From assembly GCA_018114805.1 (NCBI GenBank), contig CP073042.1, positions 3,162,001-3,226,000 on the forward strand: a stretch of 64,000 bases of DNA. The letters run 5' to 3'. The stretch comes from Candidatus Streptomyces philanthi (GTDB lineage Bacteria > Actinomycetota > Actinomycetes > Streptomycetales > Streptomycetaceae). The notes beneath the pieces are model-generated. The model had not been told where the DNA came from. It saw only the letters and a list, made by a program, of their open reading frames with translations, and did not search any database. The translations under genes were made by a program, and so were the position numbers. Shown here piece after piece: positions 29,078 to 38,162 of the stretch (positions within the stretch are counted from its first letter, which is position 1; each line of letters opens with the position of its first letter).

Positions 29078-30562
29078 GTGAGCATGCCCGAGCCCATGGA
29101 CGACCCATGGCCCGACCCCGGCCCCAGTGATCGACTGCCCACGACGTCGCGCCCCCGCCGGGGCGAAGGCCGTGGCCAGGGCCGCCGCGACGACCAGCAC
29201 GACCGGGGGCGCGAGGGCGGCGGTTGGGACGGCTCGGGTTTCGAGCGCGTACCGCCGCAGGACCTGGACGCGGAGCAGTCGGTGCTCGGCGGCATGCTGC
29301 TCTCCAAGGACGCCATCGCCGACGTGGTGGAGGTCCTCAAGAGCCAGGACTTCTACCGGCCCGCGCACGAGACCATTTACCAGGCCATCCTCGACCTCTA
29401 CGCCAAGGGCGAGCCGGCCGACCCGATCACGGTGGCCGCCGAACTCACCAAGCGCGGGGAGATCACCAAGGTCGGCGGCGCCTCGTATCTGCACACCCTC
29501 GTCCAGTCGGTGCCCACCGCCGCCAACGCGGAGTACTACGCGGAGATCGTCCACGAGCGCGCGGTGCTGCGCCGGCTGGTGGAGGCGGGCACGCGCATCA
29601 CGCAGATGGGATACGCGGCAGACGGCGACGTCGACGAGATTGTCAACAACGCCCAGGCCGAGATCTACGCCGTCACCGAGCAGCGCACCAGCGAGGACTA
29701 CCTCCCGCTCGGCGACATCATGGAGGGCGCGCTCGACGAGATCGAGGCGATCGGCTCCCGCAGCGGTCAGATGTCCGGAGTGCCGACCGGCTTCACGGAC
29801 CTCGACTCGCTGACGAACGGGCTGCACCCGGGGCAGATGATCGTCATCGCGGCGCGTCCCGCGATGGGTAAGAGCACCCTGGCCCTGGACTTCGCCCGAG
29901 CCTGTTCGATCAAGGGCAACCTGCCGAGCGTCATCTTCTCGCTGGAAATGGGCCGCAACGAGATCGCGATGCGACTGCTCTCGGCCGAGGCGCGGGTGGC
30001 GCTGCACCACATGCGGTCCGGGAGCATGACGGACGACGACTGGACCCGGCTGGCCCGCCGGATGCCCGAGGTGACCGCGGCCCCTCTGTACATCGACGAC
30101 TCGCCGAACCTGTCGATGATGGAGATCCGCGCCAAGTGCCGCCGCCTCAAGCAGCGCAACGACCTTCAACTCGTGGTCATCGACTACCTCCAACTGATGC
30201 AGTCGGGCGGCGCCAGGCGGCCCGAGAGCCGGCAGCAGGAGGTCTCGGACATGTCCCGTAACCTCAAGCTGCTGGCCAAGCAGCTTGAGGTGCCCGTGAT
30301 CGCGCTGTCCCAGCTCAACCGTGGCCCCGAGCAGCGTACGGACAAGAAGCCGATCGTCTCCGACCTGCGTGAGTCGGGTTCGATCGAGCAGGACGCCGAC
30401 ATGGTCATCCTGTTGCACCGCGAGGACGCGTACGAGAAGGAGTCCCCCCGGGCGGGCGAGGCGGACCTGATCGTCGCCAAGCACCGTAACGGCCCGACGG
30501 CGACGATCACGGTCGCCTTCCAGGGCCACTACTCGCGGTTCGTGGACATGGCGCAGACGTAG
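29078..30562 (+). CDS. dnaB: Replicative DNA helicase DnaB
   Basis: Hexameric 5'-3' helicase of the replisome; 494 aa. A disordered charged head (1-55) precedes the N-terminal domain (PPQDLDAEQSVLGGMLLSKDAIADV). The RecA-type core has Walker A RPAMGKST (260-267), SLEMGRNEIAMRLLSAEA, Walker B LVVIDYLQLMQ, ALSQLNRGPEQR and DLRESGSIEQDADMV. It is uninterrupted, with no intein, unlike many actinobacterial dnaB genes. The GTG at 29078 (VSMPEP) follows GGAGGAGG by 7 nt. DnaA boxes lie in the leader. Confidence 0.98.
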   Translation: MSMPEPMDDPWPDPGPSDRLPTTSRPRRGEGRGQGRRDDQHDRGREGGGWDGSGFERVPPQDLDAEQSVLGGMLLSKDAIADVVEVLKSQDFYRPAHETIYQAILDLYAKGEPADPITVAAELTKRGEITKVGGASYLHTLVQSVPTAANAEYYAEIVHERAVLRRLVEAGTRITQMGYAADGDVDEIVNNAQAEIYAVTEQRTSEDYLPLGDIMEGALDEIEAIGSRSGQMSGVPTGFTDLDSLTNGLHPGQMIVIAARPAMGKSTLALDFARACSIKGNLPSVIFSLEMGRNEIAMRLLSAEARVALHHMRSGSMTDDDWTRLARRMPEVTAAPLYIDDSPNLSMMEIRAKCRRLKQRNDLQLVVIDYLQLMQSGGARRPESRQQEVSDMSRNLKLLAKQLEVPVIALSQLNRGPEQRTDKKPIVSDLRESGSIEQDADMVILLHREDAYEKESPRAGEADLIVAKHRNGPTATITVAFQGHYSRFVDMAQT

Positions 30563-30696
30563 GGGCGGCCGTAGGTTTTCACATCCCGTGTCATTTTCTC
30601 AGTCGCTATGTCATGTGACTGACCGATCTGACACGGCTGATCGAGCAGTACGTCCTATACCACCCCAAACTCGCTTTTCTATGCTGGTGCACACAT

Positions 30697-31936
30697 TCAC
30701 TTGTTGGGGGACTCCGTTGCCAGCGGGATACCGCACCGCCAGCAGCCGTTCGCGTGATCGTCCTGGCAGACGTAGTGGATGGCGCCATCCACGCACCATT
30801 CGGCGGCCTCCTCGGACAGCAGGTCGGGTCCAGCAAGGAGCAGTCGACGAAATTCCGTGGAGTCCGCAATGTCGGCCGGCCGGTTGGTGAACCACTCGTC
30901 GAACCAGTGCTCGTCCCGGTGTATGCGCCAGTGCGCATTCTCCCGGTCGTCGACAGCCGTAAGGAACCGATCGACGATGCGCAGCCAACTCGGTGCTCCG
31001 AAACAGCCGTTGTCGGACGCGCAGAAAGATTCGATCAGGGTTCGCAGGCCGAACTCCTTCTCGCTAAGGCAGCACCTCCGCCCCCAAGAGATCGCGACCT
31101 GCGCCATCCCCGCGAGCTCTACGCGCGGATCAACCTCGTGTGCCGGGTCGTCAGGGTTGTGGCAGGCCAGCCCGAGTTCGAGAACAGACTGCCCGGTCGG
31201 TAGAACCCGGGACGGGTTGACGATCGCGAGCCCAAGACTGATCCAGTCGACATGGTCGAACGACAGCATCGAGTGCACGAGTCGGGTGGTCGCCGCGTTG
31301 ATCCGCATCATTGTGCCGTCGTGGAGCGGACTCTTCCCGGCATGCCAGTTCTCGACGGGTGTGTTGCGCCACACGGCGAGCGTGATGCGGGTGGCAGCGA
31401 GCCACAGCAGGGCGTCGTCGAGGTGCCCGAACCGCTTGGCACACTCCTGGGCGCCATAGGTGATCAACTCTTCCGGTTTCGGCCACCTGTGGCTGTCGGG
31501 CCCTTCAGGCGCGTACTCGTAGTCGTCGGCGTACTCGTCCAGGATCGCGCTCAACTCGGCTGCGCTGTAAGCCTCGCTGTACTCGGAGTTGTCCGGCTCC
31601 TCGACGGTGTACATCTCCTGGTCCCAGGAGATGTACACGTCGCCCCAGAGCACGACGTCGTCGCCCTCGCTGGCGTTGTCCGTCACAACCGGCCTGATGG
31701 TGATCGGGGCAGTACCGCCCGTCGGTTCGCTCGCCGTCCTTCTCGGCGGCCCATGCGGTGATGACCCCGAGCGGCTTCGGAAGGAGAGGACCGACCTCGG
31801 TGATGCTGAACGGCTCGTCGTCGTCATCGGTGTCGAACCGGCTGTTGACGAACGCGATCGCCTCGGAGGGCGTGCTGACGATGGACTGGCTACCACTCTC
31901 GTTGTCAACTACACGCCACAACGGCCTGTTCTTCAC
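30697..31936 (-). CDS. Acidic protein of unknown function (frameshift)
   Basis: Not recognised. The coding signal starts in one frame (VKNRPLWRVVDNESGSQS, then SEAIAFVNSRFDTDDDDEPFS) and switches near 31715-31722 (GACGGGCGG) to the frame of GTAPITIRPVVTDNASEGDDVVLWGDVYISWDQEM, ending GCWRCGIPLATESPNK. Corrected length is about 412 aa. The protein is acidic and Trp/His/Cys-rich. It has a CxxC near the C-terminus (GCWRCG) plus CVDG and VCQDDHANG, which could form a small zinc knuckle. I chose GTG 31936 because GGAGAG precedes it; a GTG at 31963 is the alternative. It converges on dnaB across 134 bp. Confidence 0.7.
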
Positions 31937-32137
31937 GGTGCTCTCCGATCGCGGTGAGTGCACCCGGGGCGGGCGCGATGCGCCGGGCCGCTCTGTACTG
32001 ACACCAACTTATGGGCTGATCAACCCATTCGTAGTCCCGAAGGTACTTGTCGGCGATAGCGTGTCGGTACGTTCGCGTGCAACCTGCTTTTCACGACCGC
32101 GGCGACACATCGGAGTCCAACGGCGCAGGAGGCGAAG

Positions 32138-32474
32138 ATGGCGCTGAACAAGAAGGGTTCCCGGCGCATAATCGTTGACGGGATCGAGTACCGCTGGCGG
32201 ATCCGCAGGAAGCCCTCCTATCATGCAGGGGCTCTTCTGGGTACCACTGACCTATGCGGTTGAAGCAGCCAGCGGCAGCCAGCCGGGCACGACCTTGGTC
32301 GTCACCAGCGGCCAGGCCCATCCCAGCAACTGGATGGGTGTCGAGGCAGTCCCCATCCGCCCAGCTCACGTTGCTGCCAGCATCGGAGAAGCGCGGGACC
32401 GAGGCTGGGAACCTACTAAGGCCGGATTTCCTTTCCAACTCGACCGGTCCGCAGGGTTCATCGCCCAGCCATGA
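32138..32474 (+). CDS. Small basic protein of unknown function (frameshift)
   Basis: Starts MALNKKGSRRIIVDGIEYRW at an ATG preceded by AGGAGG, then at about 32215-32222 passes into another frame reading MQGLFWVPLTYAVEAASG, TTLVVTSGQAHPSNWMG and ARDRGWEPTKAGFPFQLD, ending at 32474. The two halves together resemble a roughly 100-110-aa orphan family seen in Streptomyces (compact beta-rich, with a PHPSNW-type motif); this is from memory. The break is one extra base. It diverges from the acidic orphan, sharing about 200 bp of upstream DNA. Confidence 0.65.
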
Positions 32475-32512
32475 GACAAAAGTATCATATATAGGTCGAA
32501 ATGACGCAAAGG

Positions 32513-32912
32513 CTTCGTCGCCGTCACCGCGGCGTGGTCACCGATCACCCGGCCGTTCGCCTCGGCCTCTGTGAGGTCGCCGGGCTCCGTTGAGGTGGCT
32601 TGGGCGGGCACGAGCCCGATGAGTCCGCCGGGGCCAGGTCGGCGTCGCGCAGGGCCCGTTCCATGGCCCATGACTGACCCTTCGGGTCGGACGCCGTGAT
32701 GTGCCGCGCGCTCGACCCCACGACACCGCCGGTCAGCGCGCCGTAACCCCGCGCGCCACGGGCCCGGGCGAAACTAGGCGCGTTCGACCCAGGGCGAGCG
32801 CCTCCGCTCCGGACGCGCAGGCGCTCACCGGAGCCCTGGCACGGCTCTTAGCGCCGAGGTCCGTGCTCACCCAGGCGGCCCGGCCCGTTGGGCATCAGCA
32901 TGGGCATCGCGA
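32513..32912 (-). pseudogene. Remnant of a FabF-type beta-ketoacyl synthase
   Basis: Read leftward, three pieces of a ketosynthase survive in shifting frames: MLMPN followed by AAWVSTDLGAKSRARAPVSACASGAEALALG (the active-site cysteine is in ACASG), GYGALTGGVVGSSARHITASDPKGQSW and AMERALRDADLAPAD, and IGLVPAQATSTEPGDLTEAEA plus NGRVIGDHAAVTATK. The segment between the first two pieces is deleted, an extra G and another indel shift the frame, and the active-site His region (HATSTPxGD) has become QATSTEPGD. The remnant stops abruptly at an AT-rich stretch near 32480-32510. A dead fragment, probably from a lipid or polyketide gene. Confidence 0.75.
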
Positions 32913-32980
32913 ACGGGGACAGGGGCCGCGCCGGGGAGGAGTGGCACGTCCGTGGGGTCAGGGGGCGTCAGGGAGGACGG

Positions 32981-34045
32981 TTACCTCAGCGGGGACAGGG
33001 GCGGCTGCTGCCAGGCGGGGCCGACCGAGAGGTAGGTGGTGCGGTGGATGACGTCCCCGGACCGGAGCTTCTGGCTCCCCCAGGCCAGGCCGTCGTTCCG
33101 CGCCCGGTCCACGGTCTCCAGGACGTGGAACGACTTGGTGTCGACGATCAGTTGCTGACGCCAGGTGTCGGCGTCCAGCTCGACGGCCGTGCTGGCGCGC
33201 CCGGTGCTGTCCTTGATCTCCTCCGTCACACGCGCCCCGGGGATGCCGGTGAGGACCTCGAACAGCGCGGCCCGTAGCTCTGATTCGGCGGGTGACCGGG
33301 CGAGCAGGTCCTCGACGCCGTCGAAGAGTTCCTCGGGCACCGAGTCCCCGGTCGCCTCGCCGACGAGCCGGGAGCGCAGCGCCGCCGGGTCGGTGGGCAG
33401 CTTCCGGAGCTCGTCCCACCCGACCGGTTTGCCGCAGACCACCCAGACCGTCCCGCCCATGTCCTGCCGGGTGTAGTCCTGCACCAGGCCGTTGCTGGGC
33501 TTCCCGCGAGTGCCGCTCCGGCTCACCCAGATCGTCTCGTACGACTCGTCCGGCCGCTGGTCCCGGTCGAGGGTCCGGTTCCACTCGAGGGTACGCACCT
33601 TCCAGTACGGCGCTGTCCCCGCCCGCTCGGTCGCCGGGGTGACCCGCTCGTCGCCCGCGTCCGACCAGGGCTGGAACGTGGCTCCCAGCGCGACCGCCGC
33701 GACCGCGGCCGCCGAGACCAGCACCGGCAGCCGCCGCCACGTCTGAGCCGGGACGATCTCGGCCGCCGGCTCCCGTTCGAGCCCAATGACGGGCTCGGCT
33801 CCTCCGGCCCGGCCGGCTCGCTCCGCCCGGCCGGCTCGCCCGGCTTGGTGGGCCACCTCCGCCCGGTCGGGGCCCGTCGTCTGGTCGGCCTCCGCTGCCG
33901 GGTTGGCCGCCGACCGCACCGCTGCCAACGCCGCGGCGACGACGTCCGCCGATGGCGGCGTGACCCGGCCCGCGGCGCGCAACCGTCCGGCATCAGGGAA
34001 GTCGAGGAGGGCGCCGTCGTCGGCGTGCGTGTCCTGTCGGGTCAT
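32981..34045 (-). CDS. CU044_5270 family membrane protein, putative anti-sigma partner
   Basis: 354 aa with a cytoplasmic N-terminus (MTRQDTHADDGALLDFPDAGRL), an Arg/Ala/Gly repeat zone at about 66-84, one membrane helix (106-123, LPVLVSAAAVAAVALGATF) and an extracytoplasmic domain with a YWKVRTLEWNRT start and a DYTRQDMGGTVW block. The family is typically coded directly behind an ECF sigma gene, as here, where ATGA links the stop of the sigma gene to this start. That arrangement suggests an anti-sigma role; no zinc motif is visible, so this is inference. Confidence 0.8.
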   Translation of the reverse strand: MTRQDTHADDGALLDFPDAGRLRAAGRVTPPSADVVAAALAAVRSAANPAAEADQTTGPDRAEVAHQAGRAGRAERAGRAGGAEPVIGLEREPAAEIVPAQTWRRLPVLVSAAAVAAVALGATFQPWSDAGDERVTPATERAGTAPYWKVRTLEWNRTLDRDQRPDESYETIWVSRSGTRGKPSNGLVQDYTRQDMGGTVWVVCGKPVGWDELRKLPTDPAALRSRLVGEATGDSVPEELFDGVEDLLARSPAESELRAALFEVLTGIPGARVTEEIKDSTGRASTAVELDADTWRQQLIVDTKSFHVLETVDRARNDGLAWGSQKLRSGDVIHRTTYLSVGPAWQQPPLSPLR

Positions 34046-34602
34046 GCGAGGTCTCCTGTCAGGGAAAGCGGTGCGGAAGGGCCGAGCGCCGCACGCAGCC
34101 GCGTGCGCGCCCGGTGCAGCCGGGACCTGGCCGTGCCCCCGCGGGCACGCCGACGACGGCCGCGGCCTCGGTGGGGCTGAGCTGTTCCCACGCGATCAGC
34201 AACAGCAGCTCCCGCTCCACGGCCGGCAGCTCGGCCAGCGTCTGGCGCATCAGCGGCCCGACCGCCGCCGCGTCCAGCCTCTGGTCGACGGCGTGCCACG
34301 GATCGCTGCTCGCCTCGCCGGTGAACGTGGTGGTGGACGCGTGCCGTTCCTGCCCGCGCCAATGCGCGGCCAATACGTTGCGGGCCACGCCGAACAGCCA
34401 CGCCCGGGCCGGCCCGCGTGCGGCGTCGTAGGTGGTGCGCCCCGCGTACGCCCTTAGCCACGCCTCGGCCAGCAGGTCGTCCGCCGCGCCGGCTGCCCGG
34501 CGCGCGAAGTAGCCGTGCAGCGCGCGAATGGCGCTCCACGAGCGGTTCGAAGGCCGACGCGTCACTTCCTGATCGCGTCAGCAGTTCCTCGTCCGTCGCC
34601 AC
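34042..34602 (-). CDS. ECF RNA polymerase sigma factor (two frameshifts)
   Basis: Starts at GTG 34602 behind AGGGGAGGTCT (MATDEELLTRSGSDASAFEPLVERH). Region 2 follows in a second frame (LHGYFARRAAGAADDLLAEAWLRAYAGR, ARAWLFGVARNVLAAHWR), then region 4 (LAELPAVERELLLLIAWEQLSPTEAAAVVGVPAG). The frame returns to TARSRLHRARTRLRAALG and the stop at 34042. Breaks lie near 34530 (extra base) and in the five-G run at about 34140. Correcting both gives about 186 aa and an ATGA overlap with the partner gene. Regulon unknown. Confidence 0.8.
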   Translation of the reverse strand: MATDEELLTRSGSDASAFEPLVERHSRAARLLRAPGSRRGGRPAGRGVAKGVRGAHHLRRRTRAGPGVAVRRGPQRIGRALARAGTARVHHHVHRRGEQRSVARRRPEAGRGGGRAADAPDAGRAAGRGAGAAVADRVGTAQPHRGRGRRRRARGGTARSRLHRARTRLRAALGPSAPLSLTGDLA

Positions 34603-35159
34603 AGACCTCCCCTTCCACGGGCCACGCCTTCCGCGGCCCCCACCCCTTCTTGTCTCCGTCCGTCAAAAGCGTTCGCGGAGCGCCCGCGGGTGGGGGCGGG
34701 CGCGACGGGGGTGGTGCGTACGGTGGCGGTGGCGGTGTTGTGGGTGTGGGTGTGGGCGCTGCGGCTGCTGGGGCAGGGGCGTACGGCGCGGAGTGGACGC
34801 TCCGGCGCGAGGTGGGGTCAGGGGGGAGAGCGGAGGAGGTGGGCGCGTGGCCGCACGTGGCCCCGGCGGCTCTCAGACTGGTTCGCCGAGCACGAAGAAA
34901 GCTTGCGGACCGGCGTAGTCGCGGAGGACCTCCAGCGCTGGTCGGCGGATGGCCGGGCCAAGACCAGCGCCGTCGAGGCAGGGGTGCGGTAGCCGCGCGG
35001 TGGCTGGCGCCACCCGACGGCCGCTGCTCTCACCGGAGCGCCAAGGGCGTGCGCCCCTCGCACGACCAGCGCGATCTGCGAGAACCCTGCAAGTCGCGTG
35101 AGCCGTGCAAGTCGTGCAAGGCGTACGAGTCGTGCAAGACGTACGAGGCGCCAAACCGT
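34603..35159. other. Gene-free stretch with low-complexity repeats
   Basis: No convincing gene. Contains a GGTGGCGGT/GTGGGTGTGGGTGTGGG tract (about 34724-34765) and an imperfect 9-nt repeat of the form TGCAAGTCG / TACGAGTCG at about 35090-35152. Confidence 0.55.
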
Positions 35160-35193
35160 ACGGCCTGCTCGCTGAGCGCAGCGAGCAGGCCGT
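35160..35193. terminator. Hairpin terminator downstream of PAP2 gene
   Basis: 14-bp perfect stem (ACGGCCTGCTCGCT) with a 6-nt loop, 81 bp beyond the leftward PAP2 stop. Confidence 0.75.
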
Positions 35194-35273
35194 TGGTCGT
35201 CGTACGCCCATGCCCTCAACCTCGCCTGCTCGGGCCAGGCAGACGGGGCCCGGTCACATCCGTCAGCTCACGA

Positions 35274-36653
35274 TCAGATGAGTTCGGGCTGTGGCTGAGG
35301 CTTCGGTTCCGTTTCCGATTCGGGGTCCGATTTCCGCACCGACACGGTCTTCGGCTCCCACCGCTTCGTCAGTCGCATGTGGCCGTAGACCACCGAGACC
35401 ATCGCCAGAATCAGCAGCGGGCCAAAGGCCCAGGCGTAGTCGGCCATCTCCACCGACAGAAAGCGGTACGACAGCAGCATCGCGGTGAAGATCGCTATGC
35501 CGTAGGCGACGAACCGGATTCCCGACCGGTCCCAGCCGTGGTCGATCGTGCGCAGCGCCGCCTCGATCGTGACCGCGAACACCACGCCGGCGACGATGTC
35601 CGCACCGTAGTGGTAGCCGAATCCCAGCGTGGCACCGAGCGTGGCGAGCAGCCAGAACGTCCCCGCGTACCGCAGGAAGCGCGAGCTGTTGCGGGAGTGA
35701 ATGAAGATCGCGGTAGCCCATGCCGTGTGCAGACTCGGCATGCAGTTGCGTGGGGTGATGTCGTCGAAGGGCATGCTCTGCGGGGCGCCGACCGGCGTCA
35801 GCGTGTCCGGCCACAGGTTGGCCACTGCGTACTGCCCACCGTCGGCGCCGTAGGCGAAAATCGGACCGACCACCGGGTAGATCATGTAGATGCCCGGTCC
35901 GAGCAGGCCGATCACCAGGAACGTGCGCACCAGGTGGTGGGTGGGGAAGCGGCGATCGACCGCGACGTGCCGGAGCTGGTAGAGCGCGACGACGACCGCG
36001 GCCACCGCGAGTTGGGCGTAGACGTAGTCGAGAACGTGGTAGCCGACCGTGCCTGAGGCCTCGACCAGCCGTCCCACCAGCGACGACGGGCTGCCCAGCG
36101 CGTGGTCGGCGGTCGCCACGTACTGGTCGAGCACCGTGGGGCGGGTCTTCCACGTGATGAGCAGCCAGGCGTCACCGGTCTTCCGGCCGGCCACCAGCAG
36201 CAGGCCGAGTCCGACGCCCTTCAGCAACAGAACGCGTTCGCGACCGCTGCGACGGGTGATGGCGATGACGCCGTAGGCCAGGAGCACCCACAGGGCGCCG
36301 TTGCCGAACATCATCTTGGCGTCGAAAACCCACCGCACCAACGCGAAGACGACGTCGATGCCGGCCGCGAAACCGGCCGCGATGAACCGTTCCCGCCAGC
36401 TGAGCACCACCATCATCAACGCCATGCTGGCGTAGAGCAGCGGTCCCGACTTAGGCGCGAATATCACCTCTCGCACCTGGTTGCTGATCGGCCCCCGTAC
36501 ACCGTAGTGGCGCGCGGCGATCTCCAGCGCGATGAGGAATGCGAGGGCCACCACGCTCACCGCTGCCCACAGGATCACCCGTGGCTGGCGACATGCGGCG
36601 AGCGCTCTTTTAAAATTTATTCGTGTAAATACCCGCGATGCTACAGATATCAA
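35274..36653 (-). CDS. PAP2-superfamily membrane phosphatase
   Basis: Polytopic lipid-phosphate phosphatase or inositol-phosphorylceramide-synthase-like protein of up to 459 aa. Nine or more membrane helices are visible. The catalytic set is present: RNCMPSLHTAWA (PSLH) and GYHYGADIVAG (HxxxD), with an upstream KTGDAWLLITWKTRPT. The start is uncertain: the longest frame begins with TTG 36653 in an AT-rich stretch, but that TTGATA plus TATTTA 16 bp later looks more like a promoter; GTG 36578 (VILWAAVSV) is the alternative. The C-terminus is KPQPQPELI. Substrate unknown; inositol or prenyl lipid are options. Confidence 0.82.
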   Translation of the reverse strand: MISVASRVFTRINFKRALAACRQPRVILWAAVSVVALAFLIALEIAARHYGVRGPISNQVREVIFAPKSGPLLYASMALMMVVLSWRERFIAAGFAAGIDVVFALVRWVFDAKMMFGNGALWVLLAYGVIAITRRSGRERVLLLKGVGLGLLLVAGRKTGDAWLLITWKTRPTVLDQYVATADHALGSPSSLVGRLVEASGTVGYHVLDYVYAQLAVAAVVVALYQLRHVAVDRRFPTHHLVRTFLVIGLLGPGIYMIYPVVGPIFAYGADGGQYAVANLWPDTLTPVGAPQSMPFDDITPRNCMPSLHTAWATAIFIHSRNSSRFLRYAGTFWLLATLGATLGFGYHYGADIVAGVVFAVTIEAALRTIDHGWDRSGIRFVAYGIAIFTAMLLSYRFLSVEMADYAWAFGPLLILAMVSVVYGHMRLTKRWEPKTVSVRKSDPESETEPKPQPQPELI

Positions 36654-36712
36654 TTGTTTGGCCGATTTGTTAGATGCCCAGTAAGGAGATCATCCTTGCC
36701 GGATAGCTAGGT
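36604..36712. other. AT-rich stretch at 5' end of PAP2 gene
   Basis: Clearly lower GC than its surroundings (e.g. TTTTAAAATTTATT at about 36608-36621). Probably the promoter region of the leftward PAP2 gene (TTGATA, 16 bp, TATTTA) or a junction of acquired DNA. Confidence 0.6.
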
Positions 36713-37411
36713 TTCCGGGGGCAGGTGGGCAATGAGGGGCATGGTCGTGAGTTCGATCATGCTATAGGAGCGGTGTGGGTGGGTTTCGCTGGTCACGGAC
36801 GGTACGAAGGTCGGTTCGTCCTGTGCCCGACACATGCTCGTCGCGTGCCCGTCGTACGCCGTTGCGTCTCTCGTCGTGCGCTCGTCGCGCTGTCGCTGGG
36901 TCGGCGCCTCCGTGAAGGAGGCCGGTCATGCCTGGCCGCCGGGGGCGTCGAGGGGGCGAACGGATTATCCGGTGTCTCGCGTGCGTGTGCGCAAGAACGC
37001 GAACTGGCAGGCGTGTGTCGGGCGGTGGCGTACGTCGGCATACGTCAGATGTGGTGGCCGGCTCCCTCGTGCGGACGAGACGGGACGGGGTGTGCGGCTG
37101 GGGTGCGGGTGAGGCGTGGGTGGGACGGGGGCGAATTCTGGCGGAGGCGAGGGTGGGGCGGCGCCGGTTGGGTGGTGGTGGGTGCGCCCTCGGTGCGTGA
37201 CGCTCGGCGAGCTACGTCTGACGGACGACGGTGGCCGCGCGGCCGGCGCGACTGTCGACCGCTGCCGCACCGCTAGCTCCCAGTTCCGCACGGGTGTCCG
37301 TGGCGGGGGTGGCCGCGTGCGCCCCCTCGTCCGTGGCGTGAACCGCCCTCCGGGCGCGAGGCGTAGGGCGGATGACGCATCACGGGCGGCGGCGCGATGT
37401 GTGTGGTGAAT
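36713..37411. other. Gene-free stretch
   Basis: About 700 bp with only shadow frames rich in Arg/Gly/Val; no start, ribosome site or family match that I can support. It becomes strongly purine-rich towards its right end. Confidence 0.5.
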
Positions 37412-37482
37412 GGGGTGAGTGGGGTGGGGTGGGAGAGTGGGGGCGGGGCGAAATGGGGCGAACGGGGTGGCCCGGGGGCGGG
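37412..37482 (+). other. G-quadruplex-prone tract
   Basis: Many runs of three to five G with short loops (GGGGTGAGTGGGGTGGGGT at 37412-37430, then further G-runs to 37482), 80-150 bp upstream of the MmpS-like gene and on its coding strand. Confidence 0.7.
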
Positions 37483-37560
37483 TGCGTGGACGTTGCGGAT
37501 GCGACAGTTCCGCCCACGGGCGAGTACTACGATCGGACGCTCATTTCGAGAAGGGGAAGC

Positions 37561-38043
37561 ATGCGGAAGAAGATCGTCATTGGCGCTGTGGTGGCCCTGT
37601 CCACGGTTCTCCTCGCAGGCTATGGGAGCGACGGCGATTCGTCGAAGAAGGGCAAGGGGCACCAGGCCGACAAGGCCGGAAAGACCGACAAGTCCGTGAG
37701 CGAGGGTGCGAACCCGAAGCAGGACGGCGCGGCGTCAAGCCACAGTGCCGCGGTCAAGCGCGAGGTCACGCTAGAGGTACGCGGGAGTGGGTCGTCGCAG
37801 ATCTACTACAACCTGGACAGCAACAAGATGGAGAAGGTCACGCTGCCGTGGAAGAAGACGTCCACGATCACGCTGGAGACCGACGCGGAGAAGAAGGTCG
37901 GCCTCGGCGTCTCCGTCGTGCCCGGTTCCGTAACCGGCCCTGACGGCATGCTGCGCCCGGCGGACTGCGTCATCATCGTGGACAGCGAGCAGGTCGTGGA
38001 CAACAGCGGCGGCAAGTCGATGTGCAAGTACATGGTGAAGTAG
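37561..38043 (+). CDS. MmpS-like secreted protein with altered lipobox
   Basis: 160 aa. The N-terminus MRKKIVIGAVVALSTVLLAG is a lipoprotein signal, but the residue after LLAG is Tyr (TAT) instead of the Cys that would be lipidated, so as written it could only be a secreted or anchored protein. A Lys/Gly/Ser spacer (about 24-62) is followed by a beta domain (EVTLEVRGSG, MEKVTLPWKKTSTITLET, CVIIVDSEQVV, CKYMVK) resembling the MmpS transport-accessory fold, with two cysteines placed for a disulfide. Ribosome site AAGGGGAAG. No MmpL partner is nearby. Confidence 0.78.
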   Translation: MRKKIVIGAVVALSTVLLAGYGSDGDSSKKGKGHQADKAGKTDKSVSEGANPKQDGAASSHSAAVKREVTLEVRGSGSSQIYYNLDSNKMEKVTLPWKKTSTITLETDAEKKVGLGVSVVPGSVTGPDGMLRPADCVIIVDSEQVVDNSGGKSMCKYMVK

Positions 38044-38162
38044 GGGCCAGGGTCATTCGGTGCCCGCACGGACGGCCGTGACGGTCCTGGCTGGCGAACG
38101 CAGGCGACCCGGCTTCGAGACGTGGCGCAGGTTCGTCGCCGTGCGTCCCCGCGTGAGCGTGG

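Noticed and set aside
32366..32671. Leftward open frame of 101 codons
   Set aside because: Only a middle piece matches a protein family, and it is a ketosynthase fragment; not a separate gene.
34818..35219. Leftward frames of 110-130 codons between the sigma and PAP2 genes
   Set aside because: Composed of short DNA repeats (LVRLARLVRLARL); no ribosome site and no recognisable family.
35291..36056. Rightward frames opposite the PAP2 gene
   Set aside because: Shadows of the leftward gene; amino-acid composition is Arg/Ser/Pro noise.
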